From Streptomyces sp. yr375 (GTDB lineage Bacteria > Actinomycetota > Actinomycetes > Streptomycetales > Streptomycetaceae), in NCBI RefSeq assembly GCF_900110755.1, contig NZ_FOFF01000008.1:179411-243410 (forward strand): 64,000 bases of DNA. The letters run 5' to 3'. The translations under genes were made by a program, and so were the position numbers. This document shows positions 15,587 through 23,410 of this stretch, one piece after another. The number at the start of each line of letters is the position of its first letter. Within the stretch, counting starts at the first letter, position 1. Below the pieces are notes generated by a model. It was given only the letters and a program-made list of their open reading frames with translations. It was not told where the DNA came from and searched no databases.

Positions 15587-18373
15587 CTACCGGTGTGAGG
15601 TGAACTCCACCACCTGCTGGAAGGTGGGCCGGTTCTGCCAACTGATGTTGCCGTGCTTGATGCCGCCCAGGGTGCGCTGGACGATCGAGTCGGCGCACCA
15701 CTGGTTGCCCGCCGCGCACAGGTCGTCGCCGGGGTAGACCTGGGCGGCGGTCTGGCCGGCCGCCGTCTTCAGGGTGCTGATGAGGACGTCCCGGCAGCCG
15801 GTGAGGGTGCCGCCGCCGCAGTACTTCTGCGTCAGCCCGCCCTGCACGGACTCACCGAGCACGGCCCGCAGGTCCTTGTCGACGTAGCTCCACCAGCCGT
15901 ACTGGAAGGAGCTTCCGGCGTGCGCCCCGGTCGGGCCGTGGGCGGCCGACGGGGACTCGTCGACCGACAGGTTGGCGGTGAACGCCGTGTACAGGCCGGT
16001 GCCGAGACCGGGTTCGAACTCGGCCTTGACCAGCAGCGGCCACCACGCGTCGAGGATGCGGATCGCGTCGGCGTCGGCGTACGTCTTCGAACCGGCCGTG
16101 GTCTCCGTGCGTTTGCCGCCCGCCGCAAGCCAGGTCTGGAGCTTGGTCACCGCGGCCGCGGCCGTGGTGTCGGTGACCGCGGAGCTGTTGACGACCTTCA
16201 GCAGGTCGGGCAGGACGTCCTCGGCGCGCAGGTCCGCGAGCGCCGCGTCCGCCATCGCCTTCGTCAGGGCGGCGCGCGTGACGCCGCCGGCCGCGACCAG
16301 CTTCTTCACCCGGTCCTCGAGCAGGTTGCCGCGGTGCACGGACCCGTCGCCCCATGAGGCGGTGGCGTAGTCCTTGGCCTGCTTGTTGTTCCAGGAGATG
16401 TAGTAGTCCTGGTCGATGGAGTTGGGGTGGGCCGAAGCCGGCGTGTAGTCGGCCGTGTTGGTGGCCGGCGCCCAGTTCTGCCAGTCGTACGCCGTCTGCG
16501 CCCACACCGGGAACTCGGCGTCGACGCCGCTCGCGCGCACCGGGTTGTTGCCGCTGTTGTAGTAGGCGGTGTGCGCGGAGTCGGCGTAGAACCAGTTGAA
16601 GGTGTAGTTGATGTGCTGGACCGCGCTCTGGAAGGTCTGCGGGCTCTTGACGTAGTCCGGGTCGTTCAGCATCTGGAAGCCGATGATCGAGTCGGCCTCG
16701 TGCAGGTAGGAGGAGCGCAGGGTGGTGTAGGCGACCTTCTTGCCGCCCACGGTCGCCCGGTACTCGACGGGTCCGTACTTGGTGCGGTAGACGCGCATCG
16801 TGTACGAGCCGGCGGCCGTCGCGTCGGCGGTGGTCGGCTTCCAGGCGTTCTTCTGCTCGATCATGTCCATGGCCGTGCAGGTGCCGTGGAACAGGTAGTG
16901 GTAGTCGTCCTGGCACAGTTCGACCGCGTAGGTGTCGATGATGTCCTGGCCGGACGTGGTCGCGCTCCACGCGTAGTCCTGGCCGCGCCCGAGTTCGACG
17001 TACATGCTCAGGCCCGCGAAGGAAGCACCGCGGGCGCTGATGCCCGGACCCTGGATCTCCTGGAGCATGAGCAGTTGCGGGGCGAAGTAGCCGGTCTGCG
17101 GCCCGAAGACGGCGATCGGGTGGCCGCTCGCGGTGGCCTTCCCGCTCACCACGAGGGCGTTGGACATGCCCCGCCGGGCCGAACTGAGGGCGCTCGCGGT
17201 CGCCTTGGCGGATGCGGCGGTGGCGCTCGCGTCGGCCCCGGTGCCCGTGGCGTCGTAGATCAGCGGCTCGGTGGTCACCGAGCCGGCGTCGGGCAGCGCC
17301 TCGCCCCGCGGGTTCGCGGGCTTGGCGGCGTACGGGAAGCTCTCGCCGTTGTGGACGGTGAGGACGGCCTCGGGATCGTTGCGCTCGCGGAACGCCTCCC
17401 AGACCTGACTGCCCTGCTCCACGCCGTACTTCTCCTGCGCGGCGAGCAGCGAGATCGCGTTGTTGACCTCGCCGCCGCCCCCGGAGCCGAAGAGCGAGCC
17501 GATGACCGAGGCCAGCGCCACCAGGTCGGTGATCTTGAAGTGATCTATGGTGCCGGCGTTGGTGATTGAGTCCTTGTGTCCGGTCAGGACGTACTCACCG
17601 GGGAAGTAGCGCCCGCTGTCGGAGGCGTCGATGTAGGCGTTGATTCCGGCGAGGTAGGCGTTGGCGTCCGCGAGGGCCTGCTGACCGCGGGCGCCGTTGG
17701 ACGCGATGGCGTTGTCGATCTGGGCCTGGAGGTCTGCCTCGGTGTACGGAGCGTTGCGCCAGAACTGCTGTTCCAGGCCCTGGTTGGAGGCCGCCCCGCC
17801 CGCGAAGGCGGTGAGCTGTCCCCGGCCGACATGGCGGAAGACGTCCATGAGCCACAGCCTGTCCTGGCCTGCCGCATACCCGGCACCGAACTCGGTGCCG
17901 TATCTGGTGGTACCGGTGATGTGCGGGACGCCCGTCTTCTTGTCGCGGACGATCGTCACGTCGGTCCGGCCCGCGGGCTGCAGAGTGGAGGCGACTTGAT
18001 CGGCGGGGACTCCGAACGACGCGTCGTTGAAGAACGTGTTGATCGTGGCGTTGGTGAGCGTCGAGTAGCCCTTGGCCAGGTTGGCGTAGGGGCCGAGCTG
18101 GTCCTCGGCGTGGTCCGGCTGGGTGCCGAAAGCCTGGTTGAGGAGGATCTGCGCCAGCGTGGCGCTGCCGTTCTGGCCGGGCGGCAGGATGTCGGAACAC
18201 TGGCCGCCGCAGTAGTCGTTCGAGGCCGTGGCCTCGGCGGCCACGGCCACTTGGGAAAGGGGCGACAAAAGACCGGCAATCAAGGCGCATACAGAGGCGG
18301 CCTTCAGGAACCCGGGGATTCTGCCGGGAGTTCTCAGTCTGTCGAGAGTGGTGCGGGGGGTGCGCCGTGACAT
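15587..18373 (-). CDS. Secreted penicillin-acylase family Ntn hydrolase
   Basis: 928-residue precursor of the penicillin acylase/AHL acylase family (N-terminal nucleophile amidohydrolases), hydrolysing an amide side chain. A signal peptide of about 45 residues ends SQVAVAAEA. The alpha-subunit part contains TRYGTEFGAGYAAGQDRLWLMDVFRH. Autoprocessing should occur before Ser404 in GMSNALVVSGKATASG, which becomes the beta-chain N-terminus; VELGRGQDYAWSATTSGQDIIDTYAVEL and FNWFYADSAHTAYYNSG are also family blocks. It is longer than typical Streptomyces PVA/AhlM enzymes (about 800), with extra C-terminal sequence containing four cysteines. Start ATG 18373 has TAGGAG upstream. Natural substrate (acyl-homoserine lactones, lipopeptides, penicillins) not determinable. 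Confidence 0.9.
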   Translation of the reverse strand: MSRRTPRTTLDRLRTPGRIPGFLKAASVCALIAGLLSPLSQVAVAAEATASNDYCGGQCSDILPPGQNGSATLAQILLNQAFGTQPDHAEDQLGPYANLAKGYSTLTNATINTFFNDASFGVPADQVASTLQPAGRTDVTIVRDKKTGVPHITGTTRYGTEFGAGYAAGQDRLWLMDVFRHVGRGQLTAFAGGAASNQGLEQQFWRNAPYTEADLQAQIDNAIASNGARGQQALADANAYLAGINAYIDASDSGRYFPGEYVLTGHKDSITNAGTIDHFKITDLVALASVIGSLFGSGGGGEVNNAISLLAAQEKYGVEQGSQVWEAFRERNDPEAVLTVHNGESFPYAAKPANPRGEALPDAGSVTTEPLIYDATGTGADASATAASAKATASALSSARRGMSNALVVSGKATASGHPIAVFGPQTGYFAPQLLMLQEIQGPGISARGASFAGLSMYVELGRGQDYAWSATTSGQDIIDTYAVELCQDDYHYLFHGTCTAMDMIEQKNAWKPTTADATAAGSYTMRVYRTKYGPVEYRATVGGKKVAYTTLRSSYLHEADSIIGFQMLNDPDYVKSPQTFQSAVQHINYTFNWFYADSAHTAYYNSGNNPVRASGVDAEFPVWAQTAYDWQNWAPATNTADYTPASAHPNSIDQDYYISWNNKQAKDYATASWGDGSVHRGNLLEDRVKKLVAAGGVTRAALTKAMADAALADLRAEDVLPDLLKVVNSSAVTDTTAAAAVTKLQTWLAAGGKRTETTAGSKTYADADAIRILDAWWPLLVKAEFEPGLGTGLYTAFTANLSVDESPSAAHGPTGAHAGSSFQYGWWSYVDKDLRAVLGESVQGGLTQKYCGGGTLTGCRDVLISTLKTAAGQTAAQVYPGDDLCAAGNQWCADSIVQRTLGGIKHGNISWQNRPTFQQVVEFTSHR

Positions 18374-18596
18374 CGGCTGCTCCTAGCGAGGGGGGGATCG
18401 GCGGAAGGTTACCGCCGGTAGCCCCTGGATTGAAGATGAACATGCGTCACTTTTCAGAGTCGTCCCGTCGGCTCGCGGAGACCGTCGGACATCGGAGGGA
18501 GCCGAATCGCGTGTCGATACGTCTACTCGACGACGTCCGTACGACGACGCCGAAGTGACCGAAGTACAGGTGCAGATGTGACGGAGGTGCAGGGCG

Positions 18597-19199
18597 ATGG
18601 CCGGTTTCCGGAGTCTGGCGAGACAGGTGCGAGACGCGCGCAGCGATCTGGCACTGCGGCGGTACTCACTGCGCAAGTGCCTGGAGCGGTTCGCTCCTTA
18701 CGGGCACCGGGCGACCTGGGACCACCTGTGCTCGCGGGCCGGGTTCGGACCCGAGGACCGCTCCCCCGACCCAGCGCGGCTCGTGGCCGCGCTGGACGAG
18801 CTGGAGGAGGCGCGGGCGGTGTGGCTGGCCTACGAGGTCGAGTTCGCCGAGCGCCGCAAGAAGGAGAAGCACGACGGGCTGCGCAGGCCCGGCAGTGTGG
18901 ACGACTGGCACCGCCTGACCTGGGGCGGTTTCGGCGTCGCCTGGTGCGACGACCCGCGGCTGCACCCCCGTCAGCCGCTGGCCGAGGTCCTGCGCAGGCT
19001 GATCGCCGCGCTGGAGCGGGCGCCGGGCTCCGGCTGCCCGGTGTGCGGCGGCGAGCGGCTGCCGTGGAAGTACGACCTGGATCACGAACCGTCGGCGGGC
19101 CCGGTCTGCGCGGACTGCGGAATTCTCGTACCGCGCCCCGTACTCACGGCCGAGACCCTGGCGTACGCCCGGCGCGGACGCCTGCTGATGTCGGCCTGA
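18597..19199 (+). CDS. Zinc-ribbon protein of unknown function, HNH-like C-terminus
   Basis: 200-residue soluble protein. The N-terminal two thirds is helical and Arg-rich (RSLARQVRDARSDLALRRYSLRKCLERFAPYG, then a charged helix EEARAVWLAYEVEFAERRKKEKHDG). The C-terminal part has two CxxC knuckles, CPVCGGE and CADCGI, about 24 residues apart, with YDLDHEPSAG between them. That order (CxxC, DH, G, CxxC) resembles endonuclease VII/HNH zinc-finger nucleases, but the final catalytic Asn and second His are missing, so nuclease activity is doubtful. ATG 18597 has GGAGG upstream. Divergent from the acylase gene. No family name that I recognise. Confidence 0.72.
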   Translation: MAGFRSLARQVRDARSDLALRRYSLRKCLERFAPYGHRATWDHLCSRAGFGPEDRSPDPARLVAALDELEEARAVWLAYEVEFAERRKKEKHDGLRRPGSVDDWHRLTWGGFGVAWCDDPRLHPRQPLAEVLRRLIAALERAPGSGCPVCGGERLPWKYDLDHEPSAGPVCADCGILVPRPVLTAETLAYARRGRLLMSA

Positions 19200-19516
19200 C
19201 ACCGACCTGAGCCCTGCCCAAGGCCGGCCTCACCACAGCCGACCTGCCAGCACACCGGGGGTGCGCCGGGGATGCCGCACCCCTGAACAGCCGTTGCTGC
19301 CCACAAGGGCGGAACCGAGTACGAGCAGCCCACAAGCCACCATGCTCCGCAGGCCGCCGACGAACGGAAGTGGGTCGCGGTGGTGCGGCGCAGTCCGTCG
19401 CTCAGTTCGTCACCGCATCGTAGGACTGTGACAGCGGGCAGCCGTACGTCCGACTCGCGACGGACTCGCCGCGCCACGGCGACCCCTACCCACCCACTCA
19501 CCACGGCCGAGCGGCG
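19200..19516. other. 317-bp gap between converging genes, no gene seen
   Basis: Lies between the zinc-ribbon protein and soxR, which converge. Short open frames exist on both strands but lack ribosome sites, codon bias and recognisable motifs. No strong hairpin was found by eye. Confidence 0.6.
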
Positions 19517-19999
19517 CTACCGCTCCCCGCACACATCCCGCACCGGCTGCTCCACCAACAGCCGTGACCCGACGGCCCGTTCACCGAAGACGTCGTCCGG
19601 GTTGGACAGCACACACGTGTCCAGCGAAAGACAACCGCACCCGATGCAGTCGGTGAGGTGATCACGGAGCCGGTTGAGCTGCTTGATGCGCTCGTCCAGC
19701 TCCGCGCGCCACGCCGCCGAGAGCCGGGCCCAGTCCTCCCGGGTCGGAGTGCGCTCCTCGGGAAGCTCGGCGAGGGCGTCCCGGATCGTGGCCAGCGGAA
19801 TGCCGACCCGCTGCGCCGCACGGACGAACGCGACCCGGCGCAACGTGTCGCGGTGGTAGCGCCGTTGGTTGCCCGCGGTCCGGCGGCTGCCGATCAGACC
19901 CTTGGACTCGTAGAAGTGCAGGGCGGAGACGGCGGCACCACTGCGCGCGGCGAGTTGGCCGACCGTGAGCTCGTGGATCTTCTCGGGAATCTGCGGCAC
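19517..19999 (-). CDS. soxR: Redox-sensing MerR-family regulator SoxR
   Basis: 160-residue MerR-type activator. The winged helix is [40 protein letters not shown] (about residues 8-47), followed by the dimerisation helix. The [2Fe-2S] cluster motif [12 protein letters not shown] (CX2CXCX5C, near residue 118) is intact. In Streptomyces, SoxR responds to redox-active secondary metabolites such as actinorhodin rather than through SoxS, and switches on detoxification genes elsewhere; no soxS is present here. Start GTG 19999 ([11 protein letters not shown]). I did not find a clear SoxR box in the 132 bp before the divergent maoC gene. Confidence 0.95.
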   Translation of the reverse strand: MPQIPEKIHELTVGQLAARSGAAVSALHFYESKGLIGSRRTAGNQRRYHRDTLRRVAFVRAAQRVGIPLATIRDALAELPEERTPTREDWARLSAAWRAELDERIKQLNRLRDHLTDCIGCGCLSLDTCVLSNPDDVFGERAVGSRLLVEQPVRDVCGER

Positions 20000-20065
20000 G
20001 CACAGACCTTACCCACGCCCTTCACACCTCAGCCCCGTTGACATCGCCCCCCGCACCCCACCATG

Positions 20066-20081
20066 CTAAGCAGTTGCTTAG
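20066..20081. promoter_or_regulatory. Perfect palindromic operator between soxR and maoC
   Basis: CTAAGCAGTTGCTTAG has two perfect 7-bp arms around a GT centre. It lies 50 bp before the maoC start and 67 bp before soxR, a typical repressor position for maoC. A degenerate copy lies before the neighbouring tetR gene (21374-21389), which suggests that TetR binds both. Confidence 0.65.
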
Positions 20082-20131
20082 ACCTATGACACGGTGACAT
20101 GGGCAGTGCGCGACGCGAGAGGGCCACAGAC

Positions 20132-20593
20132 ATGGCAGAGCCGAGGATCTTCACTTCCGCCGACGACCTCAAGGCTGCGGTGGGCGAGCAGTTGGGGTAC
20201 ACCGACTGGCTGGAAGTCGACCAGAAGCAGATCGACGTCTTCGCCGAGGCCACCGGCGACCACCAGTGGATCCACGTGGACCCCGAGAAGGCCGCCTCCG
20301 GCCCGTTCGGCACCACCATCGCACACGGCTACCTCACCCTCTCCCTGCTGCCCCTCTTCGGCCCCCAACTGATCACGGTCGAGGGCGCGAAGATGGGCGT
20401 CAACTACGGCACGAACAAGGTGCGTTTCCCCGATATCGTCCCCGTCGGCTCGCGCCTGCGCGCCACCGCGACGATCACCAGCGTGGAGGACGTGAAGGGC
20501 GGGGTCCAGGTCACCGTCGCCTTCACGGTGGAACGTGAGAACGGGCACAAGCCGGTCTGCGTGGCGGAGTCGGTGTCCCGCTACTACCTCTGA
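20132..20593 (+). CDS. MaoC-like (R)-specific enoyl-CoA hydratase
   Basis: 153-residue hot-dog-fold hydratase. The hydratase-2 motif is complete: VFAEATGDHQWIHVDPEKAASGPFGTTIAHGYLTLSLLPLF (about residues 32-72), with the catalytic Asp and His in GDHQWIH. It adds water to trans-2-enoyl-CoA, linking beta-oxidation with hydroxyacyl pools. ATG 20132 is preceded by GAGAGGG at a suitable distance; the earlier ATG at 20099 lacks a ribosome site. Convergent with a TetR gene and downstream of the 20066-20081 palindrome. Confidence 0.92.
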   Translation: MAEPRIFTSADDLKAAVGEQLGYTDWLEVDQKQIDVFAEATGDHQWIHVDPEKAASGPFGTTIAHGYLTLSLLPLFGPQLITVEGAKMGVNYGTNKVRFPDIVPVGSRLRATATITSVEDVKGGVQVTVAFTVERENGHKPVCVAESVSRYYL

Positions 20594-20603
20594 CGACACC
20601 CCG

Positions 20604-20641
20604 CCCCGACCCCACCCGGAATCCCCGACCCCACTCCGAAT
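20604..20641. repeat. Two tandem 19-bp units downstream of maoC
   Basis: Two adjacent 19-bp units (CCCCGACCCCACCCGGAAT and CCCCGACCCCACTCCGAAT, 17 of 19 identical), C-rich on this strand, begin 10 bp after the maoC stop codon. No hairpin can be drawn from them. Confidence 0.7.
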
Positions 20642-20699
20642 CCTCACCCCCACCTGATTCCCCACCCCCGAACGACCCACCACCCCCAAGGGCCTCGGC

Positions 20700-21326
20700 C
20701 TACTTCGCCGCCCCCACCATCCGCAGCACGAGGTCGGCGTACAGCGCGCCGACCTCGTCGGGCGTGCGGGGCCCGTCGACGTTGAACCAGCGGGCCACGT
20801 CGATGCAGAGCGACAGGACGGCCAGCGTCGTGCCCTGTACGTCCGGCACGTCGAACTCGCCGCTCGCCATGCCGTCCTCGACGATCCCGCGCACCTCGGC
20901 GTCGACCTTGCGGCGCAGATCGAGGATCTCGGCGCGGGCGTCGGGCCCGAGCGCGTCCAGTTCGTACTGGACGACGCGGGCCGTGGTGCGCCGCCCGGCG
21001 TGCCAGCGGACGAAGGAACTCACGGCCTCCGCGAGCCTAACCGTGGCGGTGCCCTCACCGGCGGCGGCCGTCCGCAGGATGTCCAGCGCGCGGTCGTGCC
21101 CGATCCGGCTGATGCGGTGCAGCAACTCTTCCTTGGTCTTGTAGTGGATGTAGAGGGCGGCCGGACTCATCCCCGCGCGGCCGGCGATGTCACGGGTCGT
21201 CGTCGCGTGGTAGCCACGCTCGGCGAAGGCCTCCACGGCGGCGACGAGAAGTCGCCGGGCCGCGTCAGGGGTGACCTCGTCCCACGGCTCGGTCTCGCCG
21301 TCGGCCGTCTCCTCCGCCGTGGTCAT
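20700..21326 (-). CDS. TetR/AcrR family regulator
   Basis: 208-residue regulator. HTH: AVEAFAERGYHATTTRDIAGRAGMSPAALYIHYKTKEELLHRIS (about residues 30-73). The C-terminal domain (RLAEAVSSFVRWHAGRRTTARVVQYELDALGPDARAEI) resembles KstR2/FadR-like TetRs that sense acyl-CoAs. ATG 21326 has AGAGGGG upstream. The operator-like sequence 21374-21389 lies 47 bp before the start and resembles the palindrome at the maoC promoter, so autoregulation and control of maoC are inferred. It ends 106 bp from maoC on the opposite strand. Confidence 0.86.
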   Translation of the reverse strand: MTTAEETADGETEPWDEVTPDAARRLLVAAVEAFAERGYHATTTRDIAGRAGMSPAALYIHYKTKEELLHRISRIGHDRALDILRTAAAGEGTATVRLAEAVSSFVRWHAGRRTTARVVQYELDALGPDARAEILDLRRKVDAEVRGIVEDGMASGEFDVPDVQGTTLAVLSLCIDVARWFNVDGPRTPDEVGALYADLVLRMVGAAK

Positions 21327-21373
21327 CGCTGGTCCGCCCCTCTCGATACAGGAGGACCACCATACCGCCGAAG

Positions 21374-21389
21374 GTGAGCGCCCGCTTAG
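21374..21389. promoter_or_regulatory. Degenerate copy of the maoC operator before tetR
   Basis: On the minus strand this reads CTAAGCGGGCGCTCAC. It shares CTAAGC and GCT at the same spacing as CTAAGCAGTTGCTTAG at 20066, and lies 47 bp before the tetR start codon. The second half-site is weak. Confidence 0.4.
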
Positions 21390-21423
21390 CGTGCCCGTTC
21401 GGCAGGCCGATTCGGGGGCGGGG

Positions 21424-22578
21424 TCAGAACGCGGAGACCCCCGTCAGCGCCCGCCCGATGAGCAGCTTCTGGATCTGACTGGTGCCCTCGTAGAGGGTCA
21501 TCACACGTGCGTCGCGCAGCAACTTGCCCGCCGGGTATTCGTCGACGTAGCCGTAGCCGCCGAAGACCTGGAGCGCGTTGTTGGCGGCGCGGACGGCGGC
21601 CTCCGAGGCGAAGAGCTTGGCCTTGGACGACTCGGTGGCGAAGGGCTCGCCCCGGTCGATCAGGTCGGCGACCCGCCAGGTCAGCAGCCGGGCCGCGTCG
21701 ACATCGACCGCGATGTCGCTGATCAGCTCCTGGACGAGCTGATGATGGGCGATGGTCTTCCCGAACTGCTCGCGCTCACCGGCGTACCGCACGGCCGCGT
21801 CCAGGGCGGCCTGGGCTATCCCGACGCAGCCTGCCGCGACCGACATCCGGCCCTTGGCCAGCGCCGACATGGCGACGGAGAACCCCTTGCCCTCGGGCGC
21901 GAGCATCGCGGCGGCGGGGACCCGGACGCCGTCCAGGACCACTTCGGCGGTCGCCTGGCCGCGCAGCCCGAGCTTGCCGTGCAGGGCGCGGCGGCTGAGC
22001 CCCGGGGTGTCGGTCGGCACGAGGAATGCGGAGACGCCCTTGTGCCCCGGCGCGTCGGTGGACCGGGCGAACAGCAGGATCACATCGGCCCAGGTCCCGT
22101 TGGTGATGAACATCTTGGTGCCGCTGATGACGTAGTCGTCGCCGTCGCGCACCGCCCGCGTCTCGAGGTTGCCGGCGTCGGAGCCGGTGCCGGGCTCGGT
22201 CAGTCCGAAGCAGCCGACGTACGCGCCGGACGTCAGCCCCGGCAGCCAGCGCCGCTTCTGCTCCTCGCTCCCCCAGGCCGCGACGCTCTTGGCGACCAGG
22301 CCGAGGGAGACGGACACGATCCCGCGCACGGACGAGTCGCCACGCCCCAGCTCCTCCGTGACCAGGCAGTACGCGAGATGGTCGCCGCCCGAGCCGCCGT
22401 ACTCCTCGTCGATCGTCAGGCCGAGGAAGCCGACCTCGCCGAGCTGCTTGACGATGGACCGGTCGACCTCCTCGGCACGGTCCCAGGCGACGACGTGCGG
22501 GGCGATCTCGCGGTCCACGAACTCCCTGGCGAGCCGCCGGACGGCGGCCTGCTCCTCGCTGAGCCCAAGGTTCACCAC
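21424..22578 (-). CDS. Acyl-CoA dehydrogenase, short/medium-chain type
   Basis: 384-residue FAD enzyme that introduces the alpha,beta double bond in acyl-CoA and donates electrons to ETF. Signatures: CFGLTEPGTGSDAGNLETRA (about 125-144), ISGTKMFITNGTWAD, KLGLRGQATAEVVLDGVRVP, GERSEQFG-like REQFGKTIAHHQLVQ, ALQVFGGYGYVDEYPAGKLLRDARVMTLYEGTSQIQ with the catalytic glutamate in YEGTSQ. Start GTG 22578 (or the adjacent GTG 22575), with GGGGTGA upstream. Divergent from a TetR gene with the 19-bp operator 22621-22639 in the 88-bp gap, so almost certainly repressed by it. Confidence 0.93.
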   Translation of the reverse strand: MVNLGLSEEQAAVRRLAREFVDREIAPHVVAWDRAEEVDRSIVKQLGEVGFLGLTIDEEYGGSGGDHLAYCLVTEELGRGDSSVRGIVSVSLGLVAKSVAAWGSEEQKRRWLPGLTSGAYVGCFGLTEPGTGSDAGNLETRAVRDGDDYVISGTKMFITNGTWADVILLFARSTDAPGHKGVSAFLVPTDTPGLSRRALHGKLGLRGQATAEVVLDGVRVPAAAMLAPEGKGFSVAMSALAKGRMSVAAGCVGIAQAALDAAVRYAGEREQFGKTIAHHQLVQELISDIAVDVDAARLLTWRVADLIDRGEPFATESSKAKLFASEAAVRAANNALQVFGGYGYVDEYPAGKLLRDARVMTLYEGTSQIQKLLIGRALTGVSAF

Positions 22579-22620
22579 GAGATCACCCCACAGAGGAAGT
22601 CGGACAGGAAGTCAGACATT

Positions 22621-22639
22621 AAATTAGCACTGCTAGTTT
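22621..22639. promoter_or_regulatory. 19-bp operator between acyl-CoA dehydrogenase and tetR
   Basis: AAATTAGCACTGCTAGTTT is a near-perfect inverted repeat in the divergent promoter region, in an AT-rich patch unlike the surroundings. A second copy, AAACTAGCGTCGTTAGTTT, lies before the aldehyde dehydrogenase gene at 25935-25953. The common form is AAAYTAGCRYYGYTAGTTT. Confidence 0.8.
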
Positions 22640-22666
22640 CTGTCACGCAGCCCTACTATGTGCGCC

Positions 22667-23308
22667 ATGGCCCGACCGCGCAAGCCCCTCCTCAGCACCG
22701 ACCGGATCGTCGAGACCGCACGGGCGCTCGTGGACGCGGAGGGTCTGGCGGCCGTCTCCACCCGCCGGCTCGCCGCCGAACTGGGGGTCAGCGGCCCCTC
22801 CCTCTACAACCACTTCCGCACGAAGGACGAGATCCTGGAGGCCGTCGCCGACTCGGTGAGCGCGCAGGTCGACCTGTCGATGTTCGAGGACGGCCGGGAC
22901 TGGCGGACCGCGCTGCACGACTGGGCCGTCTCCTACCGGGCGGCCCTGCGCGACCACCCGAACATCGTCCCGGTGCTCGCCCAGGGTCCCGGCCGCCGCC
23001 GCGCCGGACTGCGCGTCGCCGACGCGGTGTACGGCGCGATGGTCCGCGCCGGGTGGCCGCCCTCGCAGGCCACCTCCATCGGCGCGCTGATGCGGTACTA
23101 CGTCACGGGCTCCGCGCTCGGCTCGTTCGCCGCCGGGTTCGTCGACGACGTGAACGCCTACGACCCCGCCGACTACCCGCACCTCGGCCAGGCCCACCTC
23201 CTGGCCGAGCGGCAGGAGAAGATCGACGAGCGGGCGTACCAGACGGGGCTGAGGGCGCTGCTGGACGGGCTGGCGCTGCAGTACGAGCAGGTGCGGCGCC
23301 CCGCGTAG
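22667..23308 (+). CDS. TetR family regulator of acyl-CoA/aldehyde metabolism
   Basis: 213-residue regulator. HTH: IVETARALVDAEGLAAVSTRRLAAELGVSGPSLYNHFRTKDEILEAVADSV (about residues 14-64). The C-terminal part fits the TetR_C family (DWRTALHDWAVSYRAALRDHPNIVPVLAQGPG). Start ATG 22667 (MARPRKPLLSTD); an ATG three codons earlier exists. It shares a 19-bp operator with the divergent acyl-CoA dehydrogenase, and the same operator lies before the aldehyde dehydrogenase-alcohol dehydrogenase pair, defining a small regulon of three transcription units including itself. Confidence 0.88.
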   Translation: MARPRKPLLSTDRIVETARALVDAEGLAAVSTRRLAAELGVSGPSLYNHFRTKDEILEAVADSVSAQVDLSMFEDGRDWRTALHDWAVSYRAALRDHPNIVPVLAQGPGRRRAGLRVADAVYGAMVRAGWPPSQATSIGALMRYYVTGSALGSFAAGFVDDVNAYDPADYPHLGQAHLLAERQEKIDERAYQTGLRALLDGLALQYEQVRRPA

Positions 23309-23410
23309 ACGGTGGGCGGGCGCTGGGGTGGCGGTGCCCCGGTCGAGGGTGCGCCGGCCCGGCGCACCCGGGCCCCGGGCCGACGACGCGCGGGCCGCGC
23401 ACCGGAACCG

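Noticed and set aside
19082..19504. 140-codon minus-strand frame between the zinc-ribbon gene and soxR
   Set aside because: Overlaps the end of the zinc-ribbon gene antisense, lacks a ribosome site and recognisable motifs, and its codon use is not Streptomyces-like.
20000..20131. SoxR box in the soxR-maoC gap
   Set aside because: The best palindrome there (20066-20081) does not resemble the CCTCAAG-type Streptomyces SoxR sites as I remember them, and SoxR genes of this group are often not autoregulated.
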